A stretch of 64,000 nt of DNA from Euborellia annulipes (taxonomy: Eukaryota; Arthropoda; Insecta; Dermaptera; Anisolabididae): positions 1-64,000 of the forward strand of contig JAKCPI010025566.1 in the NCBI GenBank assembly GCA_023213315.1, given 5' to 3'. The translations under genes were made by a program, and so were the position numbers. Below are positions 1 through 10,258 of the stretch, in pieces. Under the pieces are notes generated by a model that ran no database searches, was not told where the DNA came from, and worked only from the letters and a program-made list of their open reading frames with translations. Every line of letters begins with the position of its first letter. The stretch's first letter is position 1.

Positions 1-51
1 AGATAGCATCCGCATGCACTAACACATTAATGCGCCATTTCAATCAAAAAG

Positions 52-426
52 ATGCCGCAGCCAAAAATGGACAATATCAACGTTGTCTACAAAATAAACT
101 GCCTTGACGATCATTTAATAAACTGCAATGCCTGCTACATAGGCACCACTAAGCGCAAACTCGCCGATCGCATACGAGAGCACGAATTGTCGATTATTAA
201 CAAGAAGGAAAAAACAGCTCTAGCAACTCATGCCCTTGAATCAGGACACAAATTTGATTTCTCAAATTGTAAGATTATATATAAAGACAACAATCATTTT
301 AGACGCATGTTTGCCGAAATGCTTGCCATCTCAAAATTTAGTAGTACAGCCGTAAACAACATGAGCGATCTACAAGACCTTAGTATTGTATATGAAAATA
401 TAGCCAAATCAATAAATATACAATAA
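52..426 (+). CDS. PLE GIY-YIG endonuclease domain, C-terminal fragment
   Basis: The 124-residue frame encodes the C-terminal nuclease of a PLE polyprotein, which nicks target DNA to prime reverse transcription. Visible: VVYKINC at residues 11-17 (the GIY-equivalent strand), CYIGTTKRKL about residues 28-37 (the YIG strand and start of the following helix), a candidate catalytic Arg in ADRIREHE, HALESGH in the middle, and FRRMFAEMLAI near residues 83-93, whose Glu fits the metal-binding acid. The ATG at 52 is probably internal: a different frame just upstream (about 3-50) reads ACTNTLMRHF, like the linker before the nuclease in PLEs, so a frameshift or junction seems to separate the two. It is therefore likely a dead partial copy. 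The stop at 424-426 is the natural C-terminus. Confidence 0.82.
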   Translation: MPQPKMDNINVVYKINCLDDHLINCNACYIGTTKRKLADRIREHELSIINKKEKTALATHALESGHKFDFSNCKIIYKDNNHFRRMFAEMLAISKFSSTAVNNMSDLQDLSIVYENIAKSINIQ

Positions 427-914
427 ATTATAATGGGATGGATATATATAAAAAAAAAAAAAAAAAAAATCGTATAATGTAATTAAAACTTAATTAATTG
501 TCCAAAAAATATTTATTGTAATAATTTAATATAAAATCTAAGGGCGGTGAAAGGGTAAAAAAAATAAAAATTAATAAAAAAAAAAAAAAAGAGTGGTTAA
601 AGGAATAGGGAAAAGGAAAAAAACAACTAATATTAAATACTCAAATGTAAAAATAAAAGATTATCCTCTCTTATTATGAAAATAGTTTATATATACACAC
701 TAATAAAAGCATATTTAATTCATTCGACCTCGAAATACTAGAGTCTTCAAGTAAATGTAAAAATGGTTAAAACGTTGCTATACTGCCATGTCAAACGACC
801 TGACGAATTGACATCATTTTTGTATGTATCTTGCTGTTTTTTGTTTTTGTTTTTTGTTAACTCTTATGTAAATTAAGATTTATTACAATAAAATTGTTTG
901 ACTGATCGTAGGTC

Positions 915-947
915 CTGATGAAGAGTGCGATCGGCACTCGAAACGTC
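915..947 (+). ncRNA. Hammerhead ribozyme motif, canonical core (PLE type)
   Basis: The core CTGATGA (915-921) is followed by one unpaired A, a 6-bp helix II (GAGTGC 923-928 with GCACTC 934-939), GAAA (940-943) and the cleavage triplet GTC (945-947). The flanks GTC before the core and GAC after the triplet give a 3-bp helix I. Helix III reduces to the self-complementary ACGT, so activity would probably need a dimer, as proposed for other PLE hammerheads. Self-cleavage is inferred. Confidence 0.8.
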
Positions 948-1020
948 GACAAAAAATAGATTTTTGTTTTATTTTTCGCCTTGGCTGCCCTTGTAACGCA
1001 TCCTCATATCATAATATCCA

Positions 1021-1379
1021 GCCATCAAGAAACAACTAGTTAAAACCCTTTTTGTTTCATTAGTATTTAATTTGATAAATAAATAATTTAGTGATATAGA
1101 GAGCCAGATAAAATAACCTAGTTTATTTATTTATTTTATAAACTTTATTTTATTAACATATAGAAAAATAGTTTAATTTATTTTTATAAACATCTCTTTT
1201 AATTTCTAATTAAAACTTTTCATTTTTCTTAATCTCGAATTAGTTCCAAAATTTTGATATAGAAATTTCATCAGAAATACTTGAATTCCAAATTCTGAAT
1301 TCAGAGTTAGTTATCTTTATCTCAAAATATAACTTGTAAATCCTAGAACGATGAAAATTTAGGTGTGTTTATACCGGTG
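1021..1379. other. Unassigned A/T-rich stretch
   Basis: Apart from poly-A/T tracts I see no gene, inverted repeat or recognised element here. Confidence 0.6.
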
Positions 1380-1500
1380 TATCGCATTTTTTTTAATTAT
1401 CCTCTTGACACCTGAGGCCATTTAGGGTTCTAATAGGAGAGGGGGATGTTCCACACACGCTGGTTCCTCGGGGCTACCCAATCGAGGTTCTTCGGTATTA
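1380..1500 (-). mobile_element. SINE-like fragment
   Basis: On the minus strand this contains GGGTAGCCCCGAGGAACCAG, TGTGGAACATCC and CTAAATGGCCTCAG. The first two blocks match the piece at 7712-7800, and the last is shared with SINE tails near 6440 and 48630. The GGATGGGTGATCTCGA-like block faintly recalls the box C region of 5S rRNA genes, so a 5S- or tRNA-derived SINE body is possible. Ends are not defined. Confidence 0.4.
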
Positions 1501-2039
1501 TAATATAATGCATTTTTTTGTTTGTTATGGGATGAAATAAAACTTGCTGTTTTAAAATAAAAATTTGTTATGGAGTACTAAATCAAATTTTAGGGAACCA
1601 ACATCAATTCCTAAATTATTAAGTTTTTTTTTCATTCAACATCTGATGTCAAAAATATTTTTTCTTGAGGGATCTGGATTTCATTTGTTGAAACTGTCTG
1701 TCTGTCACGACTTGGGATTATTACTTCGATTAAATCTATTATAAATTTTGTCAAGTCGTAAACAGTTGAGCGAAGTTTGATTTAGTCCTCGAGCACAGAT
1801 TAGTTGAGGTATAGGGAGGTCATACCATCCTTGTCAAGGTTATCCCTAACAATTTAAGTCAAGTGTCGGCATCGTTTACTTTTGGTTTCGTGATTTTGAC
1901 CATAATTGTTTAGTTAACGTTTTTATCTTTTTTCTTACGATGGAAATGGATCAACATATATTTGTTAATGGGCATACATTTTTGTTTTGTATTATAGCAG
2001 TAAATTTGAATTTGTTTGAACCTAGCCATCGAGGTATGT
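1501..2039. other. Unassigned A/T-rich stretch
   Basis: I see no gene, TIR pair or tandem repeat. It contains scattered T-runs and no long open frame. Confidence 0.55.
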
Positions 2040-2047
2040 AGGCTATA

Positions 2048-2279
2048 TGGGCGTAGCCAGCGGGGGACAGAGGGGGCTTACGCCCTCCCCCTGACTTGAC
2101 CTGTAAAATGTTTACCTATTAAAAACATTTTTTCCCATTGGGAATTTTTTTTTTTAAATAAGCTTATATAAAGAAAATAGTAAGTTAATAATAAATAATT
2201 AATAATATATGTATGCAACCCCCCTCCCTCCTCCTAACGAGTGGTTGCACACCCCTAACAAGATGTCTGGCTACGCCCA
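2048..2279. mobile_element. hAT-like MITE, TGGGCGTAGCCAG ends
   Basis: The ends TGGGCGTAGCCAG and CTGGCTACGCCCA are exact inverted repeats. They are flanked by AGGCTATA (2040-2047) and TGGCTATA (2280-2287), a 7/8 match that fits an 8-bp hAT target duplication. The interior is A/T-rich with C-runs and no coding capacity, so it is non-autonomous. The ends resemble those of the miniatures at 20884 and 54148. Confidence 0.7.
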
Positions 2280-2759
2280 TGGCTATATAAGCGTATTGTT
2301 AAAGAATTAATTTATTATTTAATTTAAAAATGACTCCAACCATTTTATAAAAATCATACCCTAAATATTAAAAAAGTTATAGGCACTATTTTCTAAATAA
2401 ATTTCAAAAAGCTCAAAATTTACGAAATAGACAATTTTTAGGCAAATGAGATGAGCAGACTATTGTACTTGTATATAGCCAGAGAGAGAACAGCTTTCAT
2501 GCTATCATATCTCTCGCAAAACTTTTTTTTTTTTTGATGCATATGAGAAAACAGACCCTATTGATCTCCCTTCTCTATCTCTCGTGGTCATCGCATTTGA
2601 ATTGGGAATTTTTGGGGTCTCAATTGTTGCCTGAATAATGAGAAGCATCTCTCTCATATGAATATGAATAGTATTCATCAATCAGGAGTAAATAACCTTG
2701 GAATCGAGCCGAATATACAACGCATATTAATTATGCACATATTTATTATATTAAAAAAA
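2280..2759. other. Unassigned stretch
   Basis: A/T-rich with short CTCTC runs near 2560-2660. No gene or paired repeat is visible. Confidence 0.5.
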
Positions 2760-2789
2760 AATAAGTTGGAATGGGTGGTTATTTGCTTT

Positions 2790-3019
2790 ACTTCCTCAGA
2801 CCACAGGTTTCGACCGCTGAGCCGCAGGCCTTCCTCAGTGAGAACGGAGTCTTAATGTGTGTGTGCCTCTACAAAGATCCATATAAGATTCGTTTACAAA
2901 TGCATTGCTGGCGTAGAGATAAAGAGAGATTTGATCTTTGTGGATGCACACACACATACTCTATTCTCACTGAGGAAGATCTGCGGCACAGTGGTAGAAA
3001 CCTGTGGTCTGAGGAAGAA
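2790..3019. repeat. Palindrome with hammerhead-core relics
   Basis: The left arm starts CTTCCTCAGACCACAGG and the right arm ends CCTGTGGTCTGAGGAAG; pairing continues through the GTGTGTGTGC blocks to a centre near 2905. Each arm has CTGAGGA and GAAA spaced as in a hammerhead, but GTC is replaced (GAAACCTG), so it should not cleave. An outer pair, AAGTTGGAATGGG near 2762 and CCCATTCCAACTT at 3802, brackets this palindrome and the neighbouring hairpin-ended repeat. It is probably two PLE ends head to head. Confidence 0.6.
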
Positions 3020-3044
3020 AAACAAATAAATAGAATATATTTTT

Positions 3045-3777
3045 ACTTTCTCATACCTATATGTAATATAAATATAAAGTATTGGATTCATGTCAAAAAT
3101 TCGATTTTAGATTTTGATGGATATACACGTTTTTGAGGTCCCCTGAATCCAAAAAAGTGGTTTTCGCGTCATAGTCTGTCTGTCTGTGTGTCTGTGAACA
3201 AAATAAGAAGAATCAAAAGAGCAATGAGGTTGAAATTTTATTAATTGAGCTAGTAGGTTAAAATTTTATATTCAAGTTAGGCACCCCCTGAGGCGTGAAA
3301 ATAAGCTTTTGATCAAAATCAGCCTAAGAACAAAATATCTCAAGAGCGAAAAGAGCTAGGAAGTGGAAATTTTATATTTTAGTTAGGCACTTCCATGGGA
3401 CGTCATACGAAGCTTTTCAACAAAATTAGCCAAAGAGTACTAGTACTTTACTGATGTACTTTTTCATATTTTTTTTCTATTTTCTCAAAATCCGCTCCAA
3501 CGATTTTGTTTAAAATTCATAAATCAATTATTTTTTAGATGTTCTTTAAAATGTATATTCTCATTTTGCCATTTAAATCCTTTAAAGCACCATTTACTCT
3601 TGAGCTTCATAGAGGAGAAATGGTTGCTATGGTACCAAATATAAATAAATCTTTTCCCATGTTTATAAATTTTATATCTTGAATTCAAATGCTACTGTCG
3701 GAAACTAAATATATGTCCCCAGGAAAAAAAGTAAGAGAAAGTTGTGTGGTGTGCGATCAGTCACACCAGATTTTTTT
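3045..3777 (+). mobile_element. Hairpin-ended repeat, copy A, near full length
   Basis: This is the longest copy of the window's commonest repeat. In this orientation it runs from ACTTTCTC..TACC, through the conserved block ATTCGAT..GATGGATATACACG, a GTCTGTCTGTGTG tract, TAGTACTTTACTGATGTAC and TTTTAGATG.TCTTTAAAATG, to CACACCAGATTTTTT. The left half of its 3' hairpin is missing. No conserved reading frame is seen, so it appears non-autonomous. Confidence 0.8.
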
Positions 3778-3886
3778 CTTTGTATGGACTGAACAAGGCC
3801 TCCCATTCCAACTTATTAAAACTACTGCATAAATTTACATGTATTGCCCTAACGACCACCTCCCGAACTTTAACAATTTTGAAGGT

Positions 3887-3921
3887 CTGAAGATGGGTAA
3901 ATAAAATTCACCGGAAACGTC
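3887..3921 (+). ncRNA. Hammerhead-like motif, isolated
   Basis: CTGAAGA, an extra T, a short possible helix II (GGT with ACC) and GGAAACGTC keep the order of a hammerhead core. The flanks do not pair into helix I, so activity is doubtful. It is probably a decayed PLE end. Confidence 0.45.
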
Positions 3922-5284
3922 TCGTTGAATTGTAATAAATCGAAGGCTTTTATTATTGGCTGCACCTGCTCCTTCCCCTGCTAAACACCCACTGACTTCA
4001 TTGATTTAATTTAATTTATTAATTTGTTAATTAATTAAAGATTGATATTTTATCCGAGTTCTTTAAAACAGCACTAATCTTAAGTTAAGAAAAATTCCCT
4101 AATCTCTCTCAACAATTAGATTTTCTTTTATAATACTTTGTTAAAATTGATTATCAAAATATTCTAAGCCGATTAAAAAAAAATAATGCAATGCAGGGAT
4201 GAATAATATATATTTTTTTTTTATAAAAATTCTCTTATCTCAATCAGCAACATAGTCATAATAATGATTTAAACGGATATTTAGCCGATTTATTCGTTTA
4301 ATTTCAATTGGTTTTTGTAGATAAATTAAAACGGATTAAAAAAAAAAAAATATTTTTATTAAACCCACTCAAAAACATCAAACTTCATTTCAATAAAGTA
4401 TACTTTTTATATTAAATGAAGATTTGTTAATAATCACAAAAAAAAAAAATCATTTATCATTTCAGTATAATAATGATAAATGAATGAATTGAATGGCTAC
4501 TGTATAATAATAATAATATAATAAATTTTTCATTTATTTCTTTTCCCTCATATTTCTTATTTCACTCGGTTGCCTCTTAAGTTATTCTTTAAAGCACTCG
4601 AATAAAAAAAAAAAAAAGAAAAAAAGAGGAAAAATCGCATGGCTTCGTATGCAATTCAATAGATTTGTCCTTTGAAAGTGAAGGCGACAAGTTAAGCCCA
4701 AGAAAAATACGCTACAATCGCCCAAGATGGCGACCCTCGTCTTTTTTCTCCCCCCCCCCTTTTTTGAGTCCTTTTTTTTATTTCGACAATAATTATATAC
4801 GACTCCTACATTGATTCTTTTATAGATAAATATAAAAAATTTACTTAAAAAAATCTCTGTGACCGAGAAGATAGAAATAGTCATTTTTGATATATTCTAA
4901 TCACTAATTAATAATTTGATTGATTATTGTTTAAAATATACAGGTAAAATTTGGTGAGATATGAAAAAGTTGCTCGATGTGCTTAGTCACGCCATCTGAT
5001 TTTTAATTTATCACGCTTCTCTGTCCCACTTTTCAATTTAAATTTATAGGTTTAATTAAAAAAAAAAAAAGTAATAAGTAATTAAATTCTAACATAAATC
5101 GCTGGCCAGGGGGATGAGTTTAATTTGAAATGTCGAAAAGTAAAAAAAAAAAAAAAAAATTTAACGAAATAAAAAAATAATAATTTTTTATATTTCTGAT
5201 ATTAGTATATTTTTTTCTAAATGGATTTCAATTGTTCATAGAGTTTTTTTTATATTTCTTCTTGACTATTTAATTAAGCCTTAG
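3922..5284. other. Unassigned A/T-rich stretch
   Basis: The stretch has many A- and T-runs and a C-run near 4750. The open frames across 4582-4884 are low complexity. No gene or paired ends were recognised. Confidence 0.5.
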
Positions 5285-5354
5285 TCCCGGAGCTTGGTGT
5301 AGTGGTTAGCATGTTGGCTATTTGTTGGTTGCGGGTTCGCATGCCGTCCCATGC
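5285..5354 (+). repeat. tRNA-derived SINE head
   Basis: It has a pol III A box (TAGTGGTTAGC, 5300-5310) and a B box (GGTTCGCATGCC, 5334-5345) at tRNA-like spacing. The acceptor arm does not pair, so I do not call it a tRNA gene. It abuts the hairpin end of copy B after only a few bases, suggesting a SINE head that lost its body or was interrupted. Confidence 0.6.
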
Positions 5355-5357
5355 TAG

Positions 5358-5735
5358 AAAAATCTGGTGTGACTGGCCGCATAGCACACAACTTTCTCTT
5401 ACCTTCGATAAGTTAATGTTGTGTTTTGTACTAGCACACCAGATTTTTTTGTCGACTTATAAAAAATTTATTTAGTTTCCGCTGATACGTATTCAATATT
5501 TAATTTTAAGACTTTGACGATAACCGTTATATTAATAGTCTATATATTTTTAGGGTCCAGGCATTCTTATTTAAGCCATTTGGTATCCAAATTATCCTAT
5601 GAAGTACAAGAGTAAAGTGGTCCTCATAAGATTTTAAGGGCAAAATGAGAATATACATTTTAAAGAGAATCTAAAAAATAATTGATTTATGAATTTTAAT
5701 CAAAATTGTTGGAGGGAATTTTGATATAATTATTA
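5358..5735 (-). mobile_element. Hairpin-ended repeat, copy B, truncated
   Basis: Minus-orientation copy that begins with the AAAAATCTGGTGTGAC hairpin and its partner GCACACCAGATTTTT near 5433, continues through TTTAGTTTCCGC and CATTTTAAAGAGAATCTAAA, and stops near 5735 before the second end. A SINE tail fragment (5551-5596) interrupts it. Confidence 0.75.
5551..5596 (-). repeat. SINE tail fragment inside copy B
   Basis: GGTCCAGGCATTCTTATTTA and GCCATTTGGTATCCAAA match, in reverse, the tail of the SINE at 42575-42625. The nested position shows it arrived after copy B, or by recombination. Confidence 0.55.
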
Positions 5736-6027
5736 TCTTTAAATTCATTTAATTTTGTGTCTTTTATGTCGGGTAGATAGAGGAAGAATTAAAAAAAAAA
5801 AAAAAAATTGTAAAAGTAATATGGCCCGCTTGAATCTTACCATTGCATTAAAGGCCCGTGTATTCAATGAGTTTGACACACCTGTTCTATATTAAAATAA
5901 GAGAAAGTAAAAATGAGTAAAATTCTAAATTAAATTCATTTAGACATTTTCTAAATGTAAATTTAAAAAATTTTAATAATTTTTTTTTTTTTAATTTGTG
6001 AGGTATGTCTTTGTGGCTGGAAGTATT
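5736..6027. other. Unassigned stretch
   Basis: A/T-rich with poly-A and poly-T runs. No feature was recognised. Confidence 0.5.
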
Positions 6028-6380
6028 ATTAAGGAGTCAAAAAAAAATTCAAGACATATGCAGCCAAAATTATTTCTTTTATTGTTGCCGTTCCAGGCTG
6101 ACGTTTCGGCCACTGGTCTAGGCCATCTTCAGAGCCGGAGGCGAGAAATAAATGAAAATTACAATTTCAGCGACACACATTCGCATGAACGGAGTGGAGA
6201 ACTCATAGGACAACGTAGTCCTAATCTCATAGGAAAATAGGCTGAAATTGTAATTTTCATTTATTCTCGCCTCCGGCTTTGAAGATGGCCTAGACCAGTG
6301 GCCAAAACGTCAGCTGGAACGGTAACAATAAAAGAAACAATTTTGGCTGCATATGTCTTGGATTTTTTTGACTCCTTAAT
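6028..6380. mobile_element. PLE-derived palindrome 1
   Basis: Two arms of about 150 bp, beginning ATTAAGGAGTC and ending GACTCCTTAAT, surround a short loop around 6175-6238. Each arm carries a hammerhead-type motif pointing away from the centre. The left arm's minus-strand motif is intact; the right arm's plus-strand motif (6276-6312) has decayed to TTGAAGA and CAAAACGTC. The left arm recurs alone at 54655-54780. Head-to-head PLE ends fit the known inverted arrangements of PLE copies. Confidence 0.7.
6100..6132 (-). ncRNA. Hammerhead ribozyme motif in palindrome 1
   Basis: On the minus strand: CTGAAGA, extra T, helix II GGCC/GGCC with a 9-nt loop, GAAAC, GTC. The flank GGCT before the core pairs with AGCC after the triplet (4-bp helix I). 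Core position 7 is A instead of the usual U; this position is known to be variable. Confidence 0.65.
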
Positions 6381-6419
6381 AAATTAAAAATGAAAAAAAA
6401 TAATATTTATTTAAATCTG

Positions 6420-6597
6420 TTTAAGGTCCTTTTCGGCATCTGAGGCCATTTAGACCACATCCCTATTTATTTGAAATGAGTGGTATCAAATTCAATTGAA
6501 ATATATTTTTTCGCCTGGAACGGGTTGCGACCCGTCGACCGTTGCACAAGAAGAGAAAACTCTACTTCCGAGCCATAGGTCAAGGCCAAAAAATTAT
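6420..6597 (-). mobile_element. tRNA-derived SINE
   Basis: Read on the minus strand, the head has an A-box-like TGGCTCGGAAG and a B-box-like GGGTCGCAACCCG, followed by a body with TTTGATACCA.. and CTAAATGGCCTCAGATGCCG. The tail matches other SINE tails in the window (12700, 47700, 56150). Non-coding; it would depend on pol III and a LINE partner. Confidence 0.6.
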
Positions 6598-7436
6598 ATA
6601 TTAATTAAATAATTTAGGAAATAAATTGTTTTAAAAAAAAAGCGGGGGGGGCTTCCCTGGGGGGGGGTGGTTGGAATAACGGACATATTATTCCAAAACA
6701 AGCTTTCTGGTTGGCTAGAGCAACGGGATCTTAAAGCTTCTACTTATAAATTATAGTCTACTTCCTTACGAGAGGTATTTTTCAATTCTTCCGTTTGGAT
6801 ACCTCTAATTCCTTAAAAAAAAAAGAAAGATTTTCTATATTTCTTCAATCTCTTTTATTTTCACTCGGTGTTTTAGGATTTTAAATTGATCACAGGAGTT
6901 GTTTTATCAATTTCTTTTTTATTTTTTTTTTTTTTTTTTGAGGATTTTCTCCACGTCACGATTCGCCATTATTTCGCTTGACTACACACCCACACTCACT
7001 CTCCACTTTTTCTCGTAGTTGTAAGATCCATTGAATGAAAAATCAAGGGCCATCATCCATCTCTGTCAACACATGTTGTTGTGTTGTTGTTGTTGTATAA
7101 AGAGAAAGAGAGAGAGCCAATCGGTCATAAAAAAATCCCCTAAACATGCACTGAGACAACCCCTTAACATTCCTTAATCCTTGAAGCGCAGGTGCTACTC
7201 CCTTAGGATGACTTATGAGATTGGGTTCACACAACAGCATCCGCTTCCGTCTATCTCTCCCATCTTCCGTCGATTGATAACTGAGGGTGTTCAATGGACT
7301 GTTATAAAGGCAAGGAACATCCTTCTTCCAAAGTGATTGTTATAGAGTTTATAAAATATTTACAAAATATACAATGATCCTTTAAGGAATTTGTTTTTGT
7401 TTATTGAGCTCAAGGCTTATTGGTTTCTTTTTTTAT
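6598..7436. other. Unassigned stretch with simple repeats
   Basis: It contains G-runs at 6643-6670, a poly-T run near 6925-6940 and a TGTTGT tract at 7076-7096. The minus-strand open frame at 7043-7294 crosses that microsatellite and looks spurious. Confidence 0.5.
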
Positions 7437-7702
7437 ATCCTCTGCGCCTCGTATATATTTACCTATTATGTATAAACAGGGCCGGATCTACGGGGGGGGG
7501 GGGGGGGGGAGTGGGTGCGTGTGCCCCGGGCGGCAGATATCAGGGGGCGGCAATTAAAGAATGATTTACTAAAAAAAAGGTAAAATGATATGAATTTTGT
7601 ATAGAAAATTTTAAGGAGGGGGCGGCAAATTAAATTTTGCCCCCCCTCCTAAAAAATCTCCTAGTTCCGGCCCTGTGTATAATACGAGGCGCAGAGGGCC
7701 TT
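7437..7702. repeat. Palindrome split by a hAT-like MITE
   Basis: CCTCTGCGCCTCGTAT near 7439 and its inverse ATACGAGGCGCAGAGG near 7683-7698 flank the miniature at 7477-7675. The miniature sits at the centre of an older inverted repeat. Confidence 0.6.
7477..7675. mobile_element. hAT-like MITE, CAGGGCCGG ends
   Basis: The ends are CAGGGCCGGATCTACG and TAGTTCCGGCCCTG. Flanks TGTATAAA (7469-7476) and TGTATAAT (7676-7683) match 7/8, fitting an 8-bp hAT duplication. The interior has a G-run of about 20 and GGGGGCGGCAA repeats. Non-coding. Confidence 0.7.
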
Positions 7703-7711
7703 ATATTTAAA

Positions 7712-7800
7712 TTATATTTATTATTAATGGAAACTGAGGACGTTCCACAAGCTTGGTTTTCGAGATCACCCATCCAAGATTCAGCTGTTCTTTGACATTG
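7712..7800 (-). mobile_element. SINE-like fragment
   Basis: The minus strand reads GGATGGGTGATCTCGAAAAC then GCTTGTGGAACGTCCTCAG, the same family as 1380-1500. The first block resembles 5S rRNA box C, but this is weak. Confidence 0.4.
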
Positions 7801-7837
7801 CTTAATATATGATCCTTACCATCATGGTGACTGTTAA

Positions 7838-8259
7838 CAGGTCTAATTCTCTTAAAACAGACGTTAAAGTTTAAAATAAACAAATGGGTGTTAAAAAGTA
7901 ATGTAAAAAGAAGCAGCGTTAAAAAAAATGCTATTCTATAAACAGTTTTAACAGCGACGTTAACATGTTGCTTTTATTTCAAAGCTATCAAAATCATAAC
8001 CTTACTTTTTAGGTTAAAGACGCCATTTTTATTTTAAACACGACGTTAAAATATTAAAGGCACCCCCTAGACATTAATTTTTAACACTATTTACTAAATG
8101 TTAACGCTTTGACTTTAAAGTTTTTGTTTACAGAATAGCTATTTGAGGCAAGGAAGCGATTTTGAATAGCATTTTTTAACGCTGATTGTTTTTACATTAC
8201 TTTTTAACACCTATTTGTTTATTTTAAATTTTAACGTCTCTTTTTAGAGAATAGACCTG
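7838..8259. mobile_element. CAGGTCTATTCTC MITE, copy 1
   Basis: The ends CAGGTCTAATTCTC and GAGAATAGACCTG are inverted. Long subterminal inverted blocks (GGTGTTAAAAAG.. with CTTTTTAACACC) extend inward, and the unit GAATAGCTATTTGAGGCAAG lies inside. Other copies are at 24149 and 34791. No clear target duplication, so no superfamily is assigned. Non-coding. Confidence 0.7.
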
Positions 8260-9272
8260 CTTATCAGTTAATTATAAATGATTTTTTTAATTCTCAGAGA
8301 TATCATACTCTTTTAATTTAAAATAGATCTACATATTAAGAGAAATATTCTTTTTAAATAAAAATTTTTCACTAAAATAAAATATATAGAGATTGGTATT
8401 AGGAAAATAAATTTCAAAAAATAACGTTTCGTTACGTAAATTTCAAGGTTTTTTACATAATATGGTTGATTGAAAAATAATGAACACAAATGGAAATGTA
8501 TTTTTCAGTGACTAATTTGCAATGAGCCATAGACTTTATATGCATAATTGAGTTATAATTTAAGTTGGTTGGAATATAAAAAATTTTAAAGCGGTTTTTT
8601 TTTTCGACTTTTTACCCCATTACATCGTCTGTTTGTATATACCTGGTACACAAAATTTCAAATCTCGGGACGTGTTTTTTTAAATTCTCCCTCTCGACCA
8701 TTTAGGGGTTGTATAGATGGCAAGCGGGGTACGTTGCGCACGGTGGTATTTTCAGAAGTGTTTTAAAAATGTGCTATAAACTTATATCCAGAAAGAAAGA
8801 AGCTTTTAATAAACATTCATCTTAAACAAAATGGTTTTTTAATAAACATACCTAATCAAAATTAAATTTTTCATTAACAAAATAATTCTTTATTTTTCCA
8901 GCTAATCTATTCATTCAACTCTGACATTAGTATTTTTTTAAATATTTTTGTTTCTCTTTTTTTGTTTTATATTTTGTCAGCATCATAGATGATTGAATTA
9001 AAATAAAATAAAAAATAACAAAAAGGTTTTTTTTTTGTATTTCATTTTATATTCAATATATATGTTAGATAAACGACAAATCAATTGTTTTTTTTTTTTT
9101 TTTTTTATTTGTTTAAACTAATGACTTTCCAAACATGTATTATGATATGAAAATATGTCAATAATTTCTAAATTAATATTTTGAAATGAGTCTATTATTA
9201 GAAGTGAAGGGAAATTTGATGAGGAATGAATTGGGATTTGGTTCCTGGAAGATAGGCAACCCAATGTCCATA
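8260..9272. other. Unassigned A/T-rich stretch
   Basis: Long T-runs occur near 9085-9105. I found no gene, TIR pair or recognised element. Confidence 0.5.
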
Positions 9273-9276
9273 TTAA

Positions 9277-9674
9277 GATGCGCGTCTCCGGGTGCTAATT
9301 TTGGGAGTTTCCAGTGGCCACAATTTTGAAGCTATCGACTTCAATTTTTTTTTAAAATTAAAGCTATTTAAAATATCTACAACTTATAGGAGCCCTTTTT
9401 TTGATTATCGAAAAAATAAAAATTTTTTTTTAGATTAATCGCTCTAAAGAAAATATATTTTTAAAAAATTCGCTCTATATCTTATAGATAATTAAATTAG
9501 AAATCATTGTGTTAAAAAATAATTAATTTTTTGCCCTTAATTAATTAGCTGGAATCTTTGAAATGAAATGGAATAAATCCCTTGTTTTTCTATGGGAAAA
9601 ACTAACGCCATCTCTTGCCGCCTCGAGTAACTCGGTAGTGAATCGACTTGTAACGGCTTTTCGAGACGCGCACC
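9277..9674. mobile_element. TTAA-flanked MITE
   Basis: The ends GATGCGCGTCTCC and GAGACGCGCACC are inverted repeats, each flanked by TTAA (9273-9276 and 9675-9678). A TTAA duplication fits piggyBac or Kolobok-type transposases; the 398-bp unit encodes nothing. Confidence 0.6.
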
Positions 9675-9678
9675 TTAA

Positions 9679-10258
9679 ACTCGTTCTGTTTATAAAATGA
9701 AAAAATATTCCTATTCATTTAAAAATCAACAAATTTTTTCCATTTCTATTAAATCATAAAATGTCACTGGCACAAAACGGATCTTTTCTTTCTCTTTTCA
9801 ATTTCTTACGCTTAATTCCTTTTCTTCTCCTGGCCTGAAATCTCTTAAACTATTCACTTTTCAATAATAAATGAGTGATTAAGCCACATCGAGGAGGGTT
9901 TAAGCCCCAGCGGTGATCCTTTTAAGACAATCCATCCAATGTTAATGATGCTGAAGAGGCAAGATCTCCTCTCTTTCTTTTTCTTTACGTAAAAGATTAA
10001 TTGACTTTTAGAAAGAAATAGTCTTTTCTCTTTCTTTTTCTCTCTTTTTTTAATTTCATTTCAATTGTTTTAGACACTAATCAAAAATGTATTTACGTTT
10101 GCAAAATGTAGGTTAACTAAATATGCAAGGGGTTGTAATAAAAGATTATTAAAATTTCCGATATCAGTGATATCCTTCTTCAAGACAATTGTCAAATAAA
10201 TAGAGATGGAATTTTCATATGGAAATCTGGAGTGAATTAACGCAGACCACATATGTAT
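9679..10258. other. Unassigned stretch
   Basis: T/C-rich low complexity around 9960-10060. No gene recognised. Confidence 0.5.

Larger units (their letters stand above)
1..1020 (+). mobile_element. Penelope-like element, 3' portion
   Basis: This is the downstream part of a PLE, a reverse-transcribing element that pairs an RT with a GIY-YIG endonuclease. Seen: an endonuclease domain ending at 426, about 490 bp of A/T-rich sequence with A-runs, then a canonical hammerhead core at 915-947 and a T-rich stretch fading out near 1020. GIY-YIG plus hammerhead motifs in the terminal repeats is an established PLE combination. The RT lies outside the window or is lost. The 3' boundary is estimated. Confidence 0.8.

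Noticed and set aside
2960..3010. Active hammerhead in the 2790-3019 palindrome
   Set aside because: CTGAGGA and GAAA are present, but the cleavage triplet is missing (GAAACCTG).
5285..5354. A genuine tRNA gene
   Set aside because: A and B boxes are present, but the acceptor and anticodon arms do not pair; a SINE head fits better.
7043..7294. 83-residue minus-strand open frame
   Set aside because: It ends in a TGTTGT/ACAACA tract and has no recognisable domain.
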